Positions 22,045 to 33,127 are shown, counted from the first letter of the stretch. The stretch is 64,000 nt of DNA from Triatoma infestans (GCA_011037195.1 JAAEAF010014933.1:1-64000), one strand, 5' to 3'. Translations and numbers: made by a program. Notes: generated from the letters alone by a model not told the origin.

Positions 22045-22860
22045 ATGGTCAAAGCATGTTGGTGTGGATGTGGGCATGGAAAATCGACAGAGACTGTTTT
22101 GCATTTTATGGGCAGAAGGATAGAATCTGCTCTAGAGACAAAGGAATATCCGTTAGGGTGCTTCTTTGATGTTGAAGGGGCATCTGACAGAGTATCGTTT
22201 GATGCGCTTGAATATTCCCTAGGTCGAAAAGGTATATAACCAGTTTTAATTATCTGGATAGGTATTTATTTAAGGAGTAGAGTTATAAAAGCTTCAGGTA
22301 TGCGCACTGTGGTTGTGGGAGTGGAGAGAGGTGTCATCAAGGTGGTTTCTCTCACCAAAGCTATGGTGTGCTGTCATGGATGAACTGTTAACCAGGAAGA
22401 ATTCATCGGGATTTTACGTACAGGCATATGCCGATGATGGTGTTATTTTATTGATGGAGCGATGTCTGACTACTATTTCAGACTTATTGCAAAGTGCCCT
22501 CAACATGGTATCTGATTGGACTCAGGATAAGGGTCTTTCAATTAATCCCAGTAAGACCCAGGTGATTTCATTTACTAATAGGAGGAAGATTAAAACCTCC
22601 TAGGTTATAGGAACTTCTGTTCAGATTTGCAAATCGGTGTAGTTTCTATGGGTGGTTCTTGACAGTAAATTAAATTGGTCAGAACATGTTAAGGCACAAC
22701 ATCAAAAGGCAATTATTTCCTTTTGGCAATGTCGAAAAATCATAGGTAAAAATTGGGGCATTACACCCAAGATGATGTTTTGGATTTATGGTACGGTTAT
22801 TAAACCTAGGTTGTTGTATGCGGCTGTAGTGAGGTGCGTCGCATTGAGATAAGATCCGCA
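22045..22860 (+). pseudogene. Reverse transcriptase domain of the 21-24 kb LINE
   Basis: GHGKSTETVLHFMGRR and LGCFFDVEGASDRVSFDALE hold the first catalytic Asp (FDxxxAxD, with F changed to S). After a +1 shift near 22240-22310, the frame at 22313-22603 carries QAYADDGVILL, with the YADD catalytic pair at 22427-22438 intact, then GLSINPSKTQVISF. A stop at about 22601 and another frameshift lead to VVLDSKLNWSEHVK and MFWIYGTVIKPRLLYAAVV (22652-22852), the thumb/connector typical of R1-like elements. The KGCPQGGVLSP block near 22320 is scrambled. Known role of the family: target-primed reverse transcription of its own RNA. Not functional here. Confidence 0.8.
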
Positions 22861-23067
22861 AGGCTGCTGCTTGAGGATATACAACGCTTGGCTTGTCTGG
22901 CGGTGACCGGTGCGATGCGGACCACGCCTACGGCTGCAATGGAGATTTATTAGGAATTCCTCCGCTCTTTGTAGAGGTGAAAACTATGGCAACGAAAGCC
23001 TGTTATAGAATTAAACAGGCAGGTTTTGGCAGGGTAAGCGATATAGTCATCTGCCATTCATCGCGAG

Positions 23068-23570
23068 ATGCTTTTGAACGTTCCTGTTACCGTTTTTCCT
23101 TCTGAAAGAATGTTGAAGACTTTTGTTTTCGAGCATTCTTACAGTGTCAGGTTACCCTATAGGGAAGATTGGTCAATATTGGGTCCGTCTGGCGTGATAC
23201 CTGATAATTACTTCCGATGTTATACGGACGGTTCCAGAATGGATGGTAGGTCTGGAGCTGCGGTCTATTTTGAGACCGGAGATCATTTGGCAGTATCTCT
23301 TGGTGAATGGACCACGGTCTTCCAGACTGAGGTTTATGCTATTCTTTGTTGTGTCTTGGATGAGAGGGTACGTAACACTAACTTAAAAGGTGTTCTGTAT
23401 CTGCTGAAGGCGCTGAGTTCATGTATTTTCACTTCAGGTTGGTGTTGAATGTTCTAAAAAACCGGAAGAGCTTCTTCTCTGAAGGATGTGCTTCTAGTCT
23501 GAGTGACAGTCACATGGGGATTTTTGGGAATGAGGAGGTGGATAGGTTTGCCAAATTAGGCGCCTCTCTT
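23068..23570 (+). pseudogene. RNase H domain of the 21-24 kb LINE
   Basis: CYTDGSRMDGRSGAAVYF holds the first Asp (codon at 23227-23229), and TVFQTEVYAILCCVL holds the catalytic Glu. After AEGACTG-like sequence near 23405 the third Asp (SDSQAA block) is lost in a frameshifted or deleted stretch around 23400-23450. The final block survives as SHMGIFGNEEVDRFAKLGAS at about 23506-23565 (H.G..GNE..D). Cellular-type RNase H in LINEs degrades the RNA strand of the new hybrid; without the third Asp and with frame breaks this copy cannot work. Confidence 0.8.
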
Positions 23571-23675
23571 CCTTTCGTTGGTCCCGAGCCTGCTGTTGGC
23601 GTATTTTGTGGCACTGTCTGTCAGGCTTCCAGAATGGACAGCTTCACAGCATTTCATCCTTATGGATGAGCTCAG

Positions 23676-24050
23676 TTGGTTTTCGGCAGTCCCAAAGTGC
23701 TCATCGGGGGTCCGGACAAGGCCATTAGTGAGACGTTGCTGTGTTTTTCATGGAGCTCTCTCAGGCATCTGGTTGGATCTCTTACTGGATATTGTGGTTT
23801 AAAGAGACATCTCTACATAATGGGGCTCATGCCGGATCCATTTTGTAGAGTTTGTGAGACAGAGGAGGAAACACCCATCCATCTTATGACTGATTGCCTG
23901 GGTTGTGAGGAAATTAGGTTCAGGACCTTTGGTCGGAATAGGATGTCTGTGGAAGAACTTAGGCTATTTCCGCTTAAGGTTATTGTCCGATTTATTCGGA
24001 CTGCGGTGAATCTTAGATGGATTAGATCCGGGTCTGGATTTTTGTTCTAG
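23676..24050 (+). pseudogene. C-terminal zinc-knuckle region of the 21-24 kb LINE
   Basis: An open frame of 124 residues contains GYCGLKRHLYIMGLMPDPFC and then CRVCETEEETPIHLMTDC, a C-x2-C-x8-H-x4-C knuckle. It is followed by EEIRFRTFGRNRMSVEEL and ends at a stop at 24048-24050. This is the normal C-terminal end of ORF2 in this LINE group; the knuckle probably binds nucleic acid. The segment is intact over its length, unlike the rest of the element. Confidence 0.8.
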
Positions 24051-24309
24051 ACCCGTTTTGTTGTTGTTTTTCTTGGGGTAGCTTTATGGGCCCAGTGAGG
24101 CTTTGGATAGCGTAGGGTTTCCCTCCCCATTGACAAATAATAATAATGATAATAGTTTATAATTACATTTTCACCCGCTTTCTTAATTTTGACATACAGC
24201 GCTTCACATAAAATCACTCAGGTATATAGATAAAATCTCCACCACCATCTTTTCGACCAGCCTAACTAAACATTGTAACGTTGAAATTTTCAAGAAAATT
24301 CTTTGATTA

Positions 24310-24372
24310 TATTGTATTAATCAGAGTAAGAGAAAATGGTGTGTGTGTTTCACACCAGATCTTTTTTTTTTT
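24310..24372. repeat. Dispersed repeat R, end module
   Basis: Reads TGTATTAATCAGAGTAAGAG, then AAAATGGTGTGTGTGTTTCA and CACCAGATC followed by T13. This is the left-end module in reverse orientation. Confidence 0.7.
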
Positions 24373-24665
24373 TTTGTTTCAGGCCAGATATGTTGCCAGC
24401 AATCTATTACAGCTGGACCTGTAAATATACACTTTCTCTGTGAAAATTCAATTTTAACAATTTGACTTGGTTACATATGCAATATAGACGACTATGTATA
24501 GTATAATTATAATTACGACAATATAGACTCTCAAGATAATTTTTTTAGATTATAGATTGACAAGATTTTAGATTGACAAACAAAAACCTCAAATTGATAT
24601 GTATCACAATATAATAAAACTGACGAAATCAATTAAAAAGTTTGTGGACTAAATCACAACAAAAT

Positions 24666-24697
24666 TGTGTGTATGTGTGTGTGTGTGTGTGTGTGTT
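24666..24697. repeat. (TG)n microsatellite
   Basis: About 16 TG units with one interruption. No clear R internal block follows, unlike at most other TG tracts in the window. Confidence 0.85.
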
Positions 24698-25739
24698 CTG
24701 CCAGTTTACAACTCAGAGGGCAACAAAAAAAAAAGTAAATGAAATAAAGAAAAACATTGCTGTCTAGAATCCGGTTAAAGAGGTAGGTTAACAAAGCAAA
24801 TATATAAATGGACTGGGCGGGATGTTGGCCAAGCTTACAATAAGTCCCAGGAGGAGAATAAATTGGACTCCCAAGAAAGTGGAGATAACAGGTTGCTGCT
24901 CTCGTAAGATCCCCGGCTACCTAACCGGCCGGGCCGAGACAGCTCATTACTGTATAAAAATACTTTCAAATAGCTTTGTTCAACGTTTTATTTATACACT
25001 CCAACTGTAGTATCCAAGTTAACAAGCCATCCCTATCTTACGATATATTATAACAATACTTTAAGGTATTATAATATTTTGCGTTAATATAAATATTTTT
25101 TTCTTGCCTTTATTTCCATTATATTTTTTTTCATTATTTATTTTCTCACTGTCTCTTTCTTTATGCTAATTCCTGTAAGAGAAAAGTGTTGGGGCATGTC
25201 AAATTATCAAAATTGATTTTTCACTAGCAATCCAATTTTTTCAAGTCCTCTGAATATATAAATATAAATGTTTTTAGCAAAATTTTACTTAAGAGTAGGT
25301 TAAAGGCTTAGAGGAAGTCATAACATAAATAAAAAGTGGTATGGGGGGAAACTACTTTCCATGTTTAATGCAACAAAATTCATTAAAACTTAGAAGCCTC
25401 TTTTGTAAAATCGCATTGTTGATTTTCTTTAAATTTGGAAATGTACCAATGGTTCTTTGGTAGTATTAATATTTTATTGGCGATAAAATAAATACATTGT
25501 ACTCATTGATAATGGTACGTTAGGGGAAAGCTTAATGCTACTGTTCCCGCCCACCCACACTATTAAAACAAGATCAATTTTTGAGGAAATATGTTTTATA
25601 TAAAAGTGATATGTGATTACTATATAACTTTTGTTAAAGATATGTCTCCTGAACAGTTTCCCTCTGTATTTTATTTAAGTGAATATAATCAAATAAAATA
25701 ATTATCTTTGTTTGTCATAAACTGCCTTTTGTATTAAAT
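24698..25739. other. No recognisable gene
   Basis: A GC-richer island at about 24820-24955, with CCGGCTACCTAACCGGCCGG, stands out but has no domain in any frame. The rest is AT-rich and unassigned. Confidence 0.45.
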
Positions 25740-25752
25740 GAATAATTAATTC

Positions 25753-26078
25753 AGAGACATTTTCCATGGTAGCCTGCTTCATTTTTGTGGTCATCGACCA
25801 GTTTCGGGAGTTCGCCCATCTTCAGGAGGCGTTTTTCAGACAGTGTGACAACACTGACTTGCACAGATCAAATTCAGTTTACAAACTCAGTGTGTACACT
25901 AACTAGAGTGTAAACTGAATTTGCTCTCTGTGCAAGTCTGTGTTGTCACACTGTCTGAAAAAATGCATCCTGAAGATGGGCGAACGCCCGAAACTGGTCG
26001 ATGACCACAAAAATGAAGCAGGCTACCATGGAAAATGTCTCTGATGCTTTCCAGAGCTGCGGAACCAACCACCACAAC
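25753..26078. mobile_element. Palindromic foldback element with 13-bp target duplication, Penelope-like end candidate
   Basis: The left arm 25753-25893 and right arm about 25905-26043 are inverted copies of each other over about 135 bases (AGACATTTTCCATGGTAGCC against its complement, GTTCGCCCATCTTCAGG against CCTGAAGATGGGCGAAC, and so on), with a loop of roughly 10-20 bases. The right side extends a further 35 bases, ending GGAACCAACCACCACAAC, with no mirror on the left. GAATAATTAATTC occurs immediately on both sides (25740-25752 and 26079-26091), a clean 13-bp duplication, which shows it inserted as a unit. A partial copy of the right arm lies at 42626-42708. No open frame. Head-to-head ends and the hammerhead-like core fit terminal repeats of Penelope-like elements, but this is inference. 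Confidence 0.7.
25966..26004 (+). ncRNA. Hammerhead-ribozyme-like core in the foldback element
   Basis: CATC, CTGAAGA, T, GGGC-GAAC-GCCC, GAAAC, TGGTC, GATG. This supplies the invariant CUGANGA and GAAA boxes, a 4-bp helix II, a possible 2-bp helix III (AC with GU) and a 4-bp helix I (CATC with GATG). One extra T between CUGANGA and helix II and the very small helix III depart from an ideal hammerhead. The left arm carries the same motif on the minus strand. Activity is not shown. Confidence 0.35.
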
Positions 26079-26299
26079 GAATAATTAATTCTTAAATCTT
26101 ATATCCTAGAATATCCAGCTGGTTGTAATTAAGTTAATACCCTTACTCGCAGTTCGATAAAATTTCACTTAAATTATAATTTATGTGAAAAATTTTACTT
26201 ATTCCAATCTACTTGACAAAACAAAATAATTTCGTTGTATTTTACTTTTACTCAGAAAAACAGTTTTACTTTTTATTTACCTTTTCACATGTTAGAACT

Positions 26300-26325
26300 T
26301 TATTTATTTATTTATTTATTTTTCT
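26300..26325. repeat. (ATTT)n tetranucleotide repeat
   Basis: About six TTTA units. The sequence downstream, at about 26400-26465, ends in (AATA)n and contains GGGGGATTGCCCCAAAGGCA, which may be the 3' end of another LINE; no coding part is seen. Confidence 0.7.
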
Positions 26326-26509
26326 CTTCTTTTCAATATCCTACATTTCTTTTTAATGTCTATGTCTATGTATCTTCTGTTTTGTTTGTAAATTATATTA
26401 TGTTATAGCCAACTCCATTTGTATGGGGGGATTGCCCCAAAGGCAAATTAAAATAAATAAATAATATAAATATTGATAGTAAACGGAAATAATTAAAGAA
26501 AATCGTAGT

Positions 26510-26705
26510 AGCCATTTTCCAAAAAATAAAATAAGAAATAAAATAAAAAAAAGTTCAGCAAAGTTGCTGGATTTTGTGCGCCATCTTCGTGACGTATATG
26601 ATAGTAGTCCTAAAGCAGAATACCAAATTTATTAGTGATTATTACCTGTGATTTTTCATAATTCCGAGATATTTTGTTAAAACACACACACACACATGTA
26701 GTAAT
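26510..26705. repeat. Dispersed repeat R, internal part with (CA)n
   Basis: Reads GAAAATCGTAGTAGCCATTT, then ATACCAAATTTATTAGTG, then TTTCATAATTCCGAGATATT and TTGTTAAAACACACACACAC. Same order as in the 10.5 and 29.9 kb copies. Confidence 0.65.
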
Positions 26706-26739
26706 ATACCCATGTGTATCTGCAATAGAAAAACGACGT

Positions 26740-27010
26740 GTGAGAGAAGTGATTTTATTGGCAAAATCCTGAGATAGGTGGTCAATGATTGGATCGTGAT
26801 CAAACGGCATTTCTAGTTGGTGTGAGCGGGCAATTTATGAAAAAGTGGATGTTGTGCGTTTTCTGATCTAAGAAGGATAAATTCATCACGAATTCGTAGA
26901 ACCAATGGACAATCAACGAATTCCGATCTTTGATGCTCAACAACTACATAGAATGTAGGGGAGGGGTGAAGTTGTTCGCGTTTGTGATTGTTCTCATGTG
27001 CCCCTAGATA
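26740..27010 (-). pseudogene. Possible LINE connector fragment between RT and RNase H
   Basis: A minus-strand open frame (26813-27040) reads CPLVLRIRDEFILLRSENAQ followed by HPLFHKL. The pattern PL..R...L.LR......HPL...L resembles the linker between reverse transcriptase and RNase H in I/LOA-type LINEs. No flanking RT or RNase H motif is seen, so this is a weak call; it could be chance. Confidence 0.3.
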
Positions 27011-27040
27011 TATATATAATGAAACTTTGCTCAATAGCAA

Positions 27041-28404
27041 ACAAGTTCTTTAACTTTTTTTTTTTTTAATATTAGATAAATATTTCGAGTTCGAAACAAA
27101 TTTCTCTTCGAGATTCGAGACGCATGCTAAAAAAATTATTTTATAGTGACGAACGGGTTTCAGGAAATCTATCAAACTTCAATTTATTCACCGGATAAAT
27201 TGGCAATGAATTTTGTCTTTTGGAAACTTTTATCAAGACATACTCCAGACTCAGGTGTACACCCGACCGTTCGATGACCACAAATTAAAACAGCAATTTC
27301 AAGCATGGTAAACCAGTCTGTAATAATTTTATTTCAATTGTGCATTTTTACTTTACCAAAAACTTCTCACTAATATATATATATATATATATAATTTTCT
27401 CCACATACTAATTTTAATATACAAGATGATGTATTGATCCTTGAGTCTTACTGTACAGAATAGAAACGCTTTTAAAAGAAGTGTGATGTATTCGGAGACG
27501 ATAATATCGATTTGAACTTCGACTTTAACAGAGTAACTTTACCAAATGATAATAGCTTGCCTGAATAGTTCTCCTGCTTTAAGAGGTTAAGTGCTATTAA
27601 AATAATTACAACCTATTAAAACTACAAAATTTATTTCAATGATTCCCTCATAAAAAAGGAAAAGATAAAAGGATTGCTTACTTCAAAGAATACTTATTAA
27701 TTACAAATTCATAAGATGTACATGAAGCAAACGTAAACAGCTTGTTTTTAATCTTGAATATGAGATTTGAATAAAACAGAATTATCATTTTATTACATTT
27801 TATTACTGTAAAAATTCAATTAAGAGAAAACTATTACTACAAATCCAGACTATTCACTACTACTTCGCTACTTAGAATTGCAGTGAAAAACATTGGAAAA
27901 TAGATTGCTAAGCTAAATTAAAACAGGAAAACAACGATATTTTATGGAGGAAAGAAAGAGAGAAAAAAAATGACACTCTTTTCCTGGATAATGGTTAGGA
28001 ATTTTTCATCAATTCAGTTTTCCTTTCCGTCAACAACACATCAAACTGATATATGTGCTTAGAATAGAAAACGGGATTTTCATGGCAGATTCTTGTATGA
28101 CATTACATATAAGGCAATTTTTATTTTATCGTAACAAATCAATCAAAGAGGCATAAATGTTTCTTTTAGAATTTTCCAGTTGATTTGGTTTACAAACCAG
28201 ACAGATGTAAATCAGTGTACATAAATACAAATTGTATTTTTTTTTTCTTATTTATTAGTTTATTTACTTTTAATGGTTTTTGGCATGGATTGTCTTTTAT
28301 TTAATAAACCTACGGTAGATAGTTTTAACTGGATAAATAATTTTTTTTTAAATTAATTCATGTTATTTACAATATGCCAAAAGGATAATAAATTGCTTTC
28401 AATA
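27041..28404. other. No recognisable gene
   Basis: AT-rich. It holds a (TA)n run at about 27375-27393 and, at about 27285-27310, TTCGATGACCACAAATT, which recalls part of the foldback element (GTCGATGACCACAAAAAT). Nothing else is recognised. Confidence 0.5.
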
Positions 28405-29783
28405 TTATATGGATGGTAGAACTGTTAATAAAGTGGTCTTTAGAGGAAAGCATCCTCACTTATGGGGCAGTGGTGTGGTGGCCAAAAACGGAGCAGCAGG
28501 TCGCGAGGAAGAACCTCTCAGGAATGAAAAAGCTGGCGTGCCTGTTGATTTCAGGGGCATTTTGCAGAGCCCCAACGGTTGCATTGGAAGTACTGTTGGG
28601 GTTACCTCCGCTGCATCTTTTGATATAGGCGGAGGCGAGGGCTAGTGCCTACAGACTAATGAACAATGGCCAGTGGAAGCAAAGGAGTTCCCTGGCCAAG
28701 CATTGGAGATAACACAGAAGGTTGACCTTGGCCCTATCTATAGGATGACTAGGGAGAAGTGCGGTCCAACATTCCACTTTGAGCTCCCCTTCCAAGTAAT
28801 CATAACGTCAAAATCGGAATGGGCTAAAAGTTGGGAAAAACGAGGTCAGACTTGGGAATCCTGGTTTACGGATGGGTCCAAAATGGCCTGCGGAACTGGA
28901 GCCGGGATCTATGGGGTCAAACCGAAGGTACGCATTGCGAGGCCTCTCGGGGGATACTCCACAGTGTTCCAGGCTGAGATTTATGCAATAAAGATCTGCG
29001 CTGAGGAGAACCTGCGCATGGACTCTAGAAATAGAGAGATATGCATCTTCTCGGACAGCCAGGCTGCATGAAAGCACTGGGGGCATTCAGAATAACCTCC
29101 CCCCTTGTCAGGGAGTGTAGAGATTCTCTGGAAGCGTTATCCCGGCACAATAAAGTTCGGCTGGTATGGGTGTCGGGCATAAGGGGATTAAAGATAATGA
29201 ACTAGCCGACCAACTGGCCAGAAACGGAGCCAATACTCCGTTTTGTGGGCCGGAACCTGTTCTGGAAATAGCCAAAAGTATGGCGAGGGCGTCTCTGAGA
29301 GAATGGACTCGAAGAGAGCACAGTCGTCACTGGAGGCTAAGTACTGGGGCAAAACACAGCCAAATGGTCATGCCAGAGCTGTGCAGAAGAAGAACGAGAG
29401 AGACCCTGGGTTTAAGCAGGTGTCAGATTTGTCTAATAACGGGCCTGTTTATGGGGCATGTTAGGTTCAAGAAACATCTGCTCAAGGTGGGATTGGTTGA
29501 AGCGGAGCCCTTGTGCAGACTGCGTCAGAGGAGGAGTAGGAGACGGCCTCTCACCTGCTGTTTGATTGCGTTGCAATCGGCAGATTGCAGTACGAGATCT
29601 TTGGCACGTTGAGACCGGAGGAAATCGTACTCCAAGAAGGACTGGTGAGGAAGGTTCTGGACCTCATGAAGAGGGGGGGCTTCCTCTACTAGGTGTTGAC
29701 AGGTTGGCACAATAAGCCTCAATGCGTAGGCTGCAGTGCCTGGGTTCAAGTCCTCCCCCTGTGTCATTCTAATTCTAATTCTA
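28405..29783 (+). mobile_element. RNase H-bearing LINE, 5' truncated (LOA/I-group)
   Basis: The copy starts in the reverse transcriptase thumb: SILTYGAVVWWPKTEQQVAR, then LACLLISGAFCRAPTVALEV and GLPPLHL at about 28455-28625. It continues through RNase H (28670-29230), a C-terminal region with the knuckle CRLR/CRLC (about 29515-29575) and ends with a 3' UTR and ATTCTAATTCTAATTCTAG at about 29765-29783. The C-terminal frame 29540-29690 reads LLFDCVAIGRLRYEIFG after a shift. The same family makes up the element at 36.8-39.1 kb and the 72-bp fragment at 34.55 kb. Frameshifts near 28625, 29065 and 29530 make it a pseudogene. No target duplication was found. Confidence 0.8.
28673..29230 (+). pseudogene. 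RNase H domain of the 28.4-kb LINE
   Basis: ESWFTDGSKMACGTGAGIYG holds the first Asp, YSTVFQAEIYAIKIC the Glu, and EICIFSDSQAA the third Asp, all in the frame 28673-29071. A frameshift right after SDSQAA moves the last block, MGVGHKGIKDNELADQLARN (from 29166), into another frame. All four catalytic carboxylates are present, so the domain decayed recently relative to its neighbours. Confidence 0.85.
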
Positions 29784-29849
29784 GAGCAGCTTCATCAGAA
29801 CACAGCCAAGAAATACTTCCCTCGAAAAATATTTAAATGAAGTTTAAAG

Positions 29850-30165
29850 TAAACCATTGCAATTTAACTTTGAGAAAAATCACTGAAAAAGATGGCGGAA
29901 TATAAAAACATTCAATAAAGTCGCACTCCCTTTTGATGGAAACTTCCGTATCAGAAGCGATGTTAGTATCTGAAATGAATACAAATTTTGAGCTTATTGT
30001 GATTTTTTTCATTTTTGAGATATTTTGTTGACTCACACATTCTCACAAGCGCGCAAAAAACGTTTTCTTCGTTTATAGGTGACCTCAAAATATATATTTC
30101 CGACTAAAACTCACTTCCAAAAATTTTACATTCCACTTACAGCAGTAAGAGAAAGTAAAAATAGG
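29850..30165. repeat. Dispersed repeat R, internal part plus right end
   Basis: Reads CATTCAATAAAGTCGCACTC, GGAAACTTCCGTATCAGAAG, ACAAATTTTGAGCTTATTG, GAGATATTTTGTTGACTCAC, GGTGACCTCAAAATATATAT and the right end CAGCAGTAAGAGAAAGTAAA. It lies directly downstream of the LINE at 28.4-29.8 kb. Confidence 0.7.
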
Positions 30166-30639
30166 AAAAAAAGAAGAGAAACAAATCAAATTACTATTTT
30201 CCGATATCAAATTCTCATTGCTCACACCTAATATTTATTTTAAAACGTCCCAGTGACAAAAATAATTTTAAAATAGGCTTTCCATACCACGTTTTGTGTT
30301 TTAATATCCGCCGTAGTACTTTTGCAACTTCTCCTTTTAATTTCCTCTCAAGATATTACCTTTTACATCTTTTTGTGTCAAAGAAATAAAAAAGAATATT
30401 AACTCACCCTCCCCCTCAACTACATTCATAAAACAAAAAGATCCTGTCTTTTTATCTGAATTAATTATTCATTTCCTTAAAAATGTATTAAGCCAACTAA
30501 CATGTTATTTTAATTGCTTTTTATGAATGAAATTCAATTTAATTATTAACAAAATTATTAATACTAAAATGCGTGACGAAAACATGGCAAATTACAAGCG
30601 TTGATCACAATTTTTGCTAGAAATTTAAATTTAACAAAA
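30166..30639. other. No recognisable gene
   Basis: AT-rich, nothing recognised. Confidence 0.45.
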
Positions 30640-33127
30640 GGCGAAAGATTTATGCGTTCTGAAGAAAGACCAGAGTTAATAAAAACTCTCCTCAATCCTC
30701 CCGTAACATCTGTTTCTTCTTTCGCTGAACCTTCTCTTTTCTCTCCTGTTCTGGATTCTCCTTTGCCATTACATACAACCTTAAAAACACTAAGGCTCCT
30801 GGGCCTTAGTTATAAAAGTTTAATAGGTATGCACCTTCTTCTTTAGACAGACTTTTAGCCTTTTTTTAATTATATTTATGAGCGTTGCGATATTCCTCCA
30901 TCTTTTGGCAAATCCATAATCTTTCACTTTACAAAAAAGGGGCTGTTAATGATGTGTCGAATTACAGAGGCATTTCTTGCTTAGATACATTGGCGAAAAT
31001 TTTTACTTCTTTGCTTCTCACCCGTCTAAATCAATTTGAGTGAATTCCGGGCAGCCTTTAGATGCGGCTATTCTGCCCTGGATAACATATTTACTCTAAC
31101 CAACCTGGTAAACCTCAAGCTTTCTAGAAAGGGACGGTAAATTTATTGTTTTTTTATCGACCTTAAGTCCACCTTTGACACTATTAATCATTCTTCTCTG
31201 TTTTTGAAACTACTGAATTTGGATGTCTCCTCGAGGTTTATGAATGTACTAGGAATGTTATACTCGTTCGCCGCTTGTTCATCCGATATTCAGAGAGAAT
31301 ATCTGATTTCTTTAAAGTTGGTTCGGGAGTGAGACAGGGTTGTCTTCTAAGTCCCATATGTTTGCACTTTTTGTAGACGACTTACCGTCTCTTCTGGAGG
31401 ATGGCGTTTGTGTCGGAGATAGAAACCTAAAAATTTTGCTCTATGCAGATGAGATTATTCTTATTTCCGACAATCCAGTGTCTCTACAAAAAAACATTAA
31501 AATTTTAGAGGCGTATTGTGAACAGTGGAATCTTTCTGTTAATTTAAAGAAATAAAAAATGGTGATTTTCCGAAAAGGCTGTAGGTTTGCAGCCTCAGAG
31601 AAGTGTAACTATAAGGGTGAAAGAATTGAGGTGGTAGACAGATACAAGTATCTTGGCGACTTTCCTTCCTTCCCCACCTGGAAGACAGAATATCTCAAGC
31701 AAAACTAGGTATAAACAGAGTTTGATCAGGTTTCATTTTTAATAAAAATGTACCTGTGACTCCAAATACCGGATCTTTAACAGTATTTCGCGTGCAGTTG
31801 TGTGCTACGGAGCTCAGCTGTGAGGTTTTCAGTCGTACGAAGTGTTGGAAAATTCAGAGATTTTTCATCAGGAAATTATTCTCCTTACCTTCTTCTTCCC
31901 TTAATTACATGCTGGCCAATGAAACGGCTCTGGAACCTCTGGAATGCTACACACTTCATCTTGATCTGAAGTATTGTCTTAAGACTCTCTCTCTACCGGA
32001 CCACAGGTTGCCCAGAAAGGTAGCAATCGAGGTGATAAATGAAAGATCTTTTTGGTTTAAGCGCTGGCTTACCCTATCTCGAACTTACTCTTGTCAGTTT
32101 AATGGTGTTTGGACGAACTTTCGAATTGCGGTAGACAGCTATTTTTACTCAGATCTAGGATCTATGAAGCCCATCTCGAACAGTCTGTGAGCCGCGGGGT
32201 CGCCTCACTTAGATTCCTTTTATAATAGGTACCTCATTAGTGAACACAGAAATCAGATAACAGCCACATTATCACACAACCATAACTTTAGCGAAATGCG
32301 TTGGTGGTTTAAGGTGAGAGGCGAACTTTTATACCTAAATTTCAGGCCTTGGATCAAAAGAGACTCAGATCTGAAAAGATGCCAGCTTTGTAACTATTCC
32401 ACTCAGGAAGGTTTGTACCATTTCCTGGGAGAGTGCCCCCTTTTGGCAGAATTTCATTGCTTTATTTTAATACACGTACTCTTTCAAGGGCAAATATAAT
32501 TTCTTTTCTGTCTGGCCAAGAACATCCTCGTTCTTTGCTCAAATACGTCCGGTATGCCTGGTAGTTAGATTCAGTTCGTTAGGTGAATACTGATTATTAT
32601 ATATTCAATACTAGTGGAATACCGGTAGAATACTCGTGGAATACTGGTGGTGAATACTGGTATTGAATACTGGTATTGAATACTGGAAAGAATACTGATT
32701 ATTATATATATAACCACCACAACAACTGATTATTATTATTGATAATAATATCACTAATATTATTTTTATAGATTTCTTGTTTTCTCTTATCTTTTGTTCT
32801 CTCTTTCTTATTCACAAGATGTGATTTTCAGTTTTTAAAGTAATGTAACTCTTTGATTTAATTTACCTGTTCTGTTTTTCCTTCTTTTTTAGCTTTTTTG
32901 TCTTTTCTTTCTTTTTGAACTTATTTCCAGCATATTTTACTTTTCTTTAATTTATATATTTTTATGTTTCTAATTTTTCTTTACTGACCAGTTAAAACTT
33001 GAGAATAATTATATTTTATTTTTTGCAGTGAACTCTAGCAGACGGCTGTAAAGCCATTGCTATGTATATTTTTTATACATCATTGTATTTTGTATACTCT
33101 TTTTAAATAAATATTATTATTATTATT
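30640..33127 (+). mobile_element. CR1/Jockey-group LINE, ORF2 remnant with 3' end
   Basis: Frames are broken, but the reverse transcriptase order is clear: HFTKKGAVNDVSNYRGISCL (about 30928-30990), an FRCGYSALDNIF-like block (31053-31090), a degraded LKS.FDTIN block (about 31160), VRQGCLLSP (about 31335), FALFVDDLPSLLEDG (from 31355), LLYADEIILISDNP (about 31438-31480) and WNLSVNLKK. A C-terminal domain follows (31756-32190) with a knuckle CQLCNYSTQEGLYHFLGEC at about 32370-32430. The 3' UTR ends in AATAAATATTATTATTATTA at about 33105-33127. The catalytic YADD is changed to YADE. A degenerate (GAATACTGGT)n array lies in the 3' part at 32584-32712. No endonuclease is seen, so the copy is 5' truncated. 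Confidence 0.8.
32584..32712. repeat. Degenerate tandem array of GAATACTGG units
   Basis: At least eight imperfect copies of a roughly 10-base unit (variants GAATACTGGT, GAATACCGGT, GAATACTCGT), bracketed by CTGATTATTATATAT on both sides. It interrupts the transition from coding sequence to 3' UTR of the LINE. Confidence 0.75.

Larger units (their letters stand above)
21120..24165 (+). mobile_element. R1/LOA/I-group LINE with RNase H, internally deleted and frameshifted
   Basis: This is the longest copy of the RNase H LINEs in the window. It runs from a GC-richer leader (21120-22040, with a C14 run at about 21327-21340 and no recognisable ORF1 or endonuclease domain) through reverse transcriptase (22045-22860), a connector, RNase H (23150-23570), a zinc knuckle (23676-24050) and a 3' UTR ending in an (AAT)n-like tail at about 24140-24165. 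Base composition is clearly more GC-rich than the flanks. The endonuclease and the fingers part of the reverse transcriptase are absent, so it is defective even before counting frameshifts. Confidence 0.8.
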
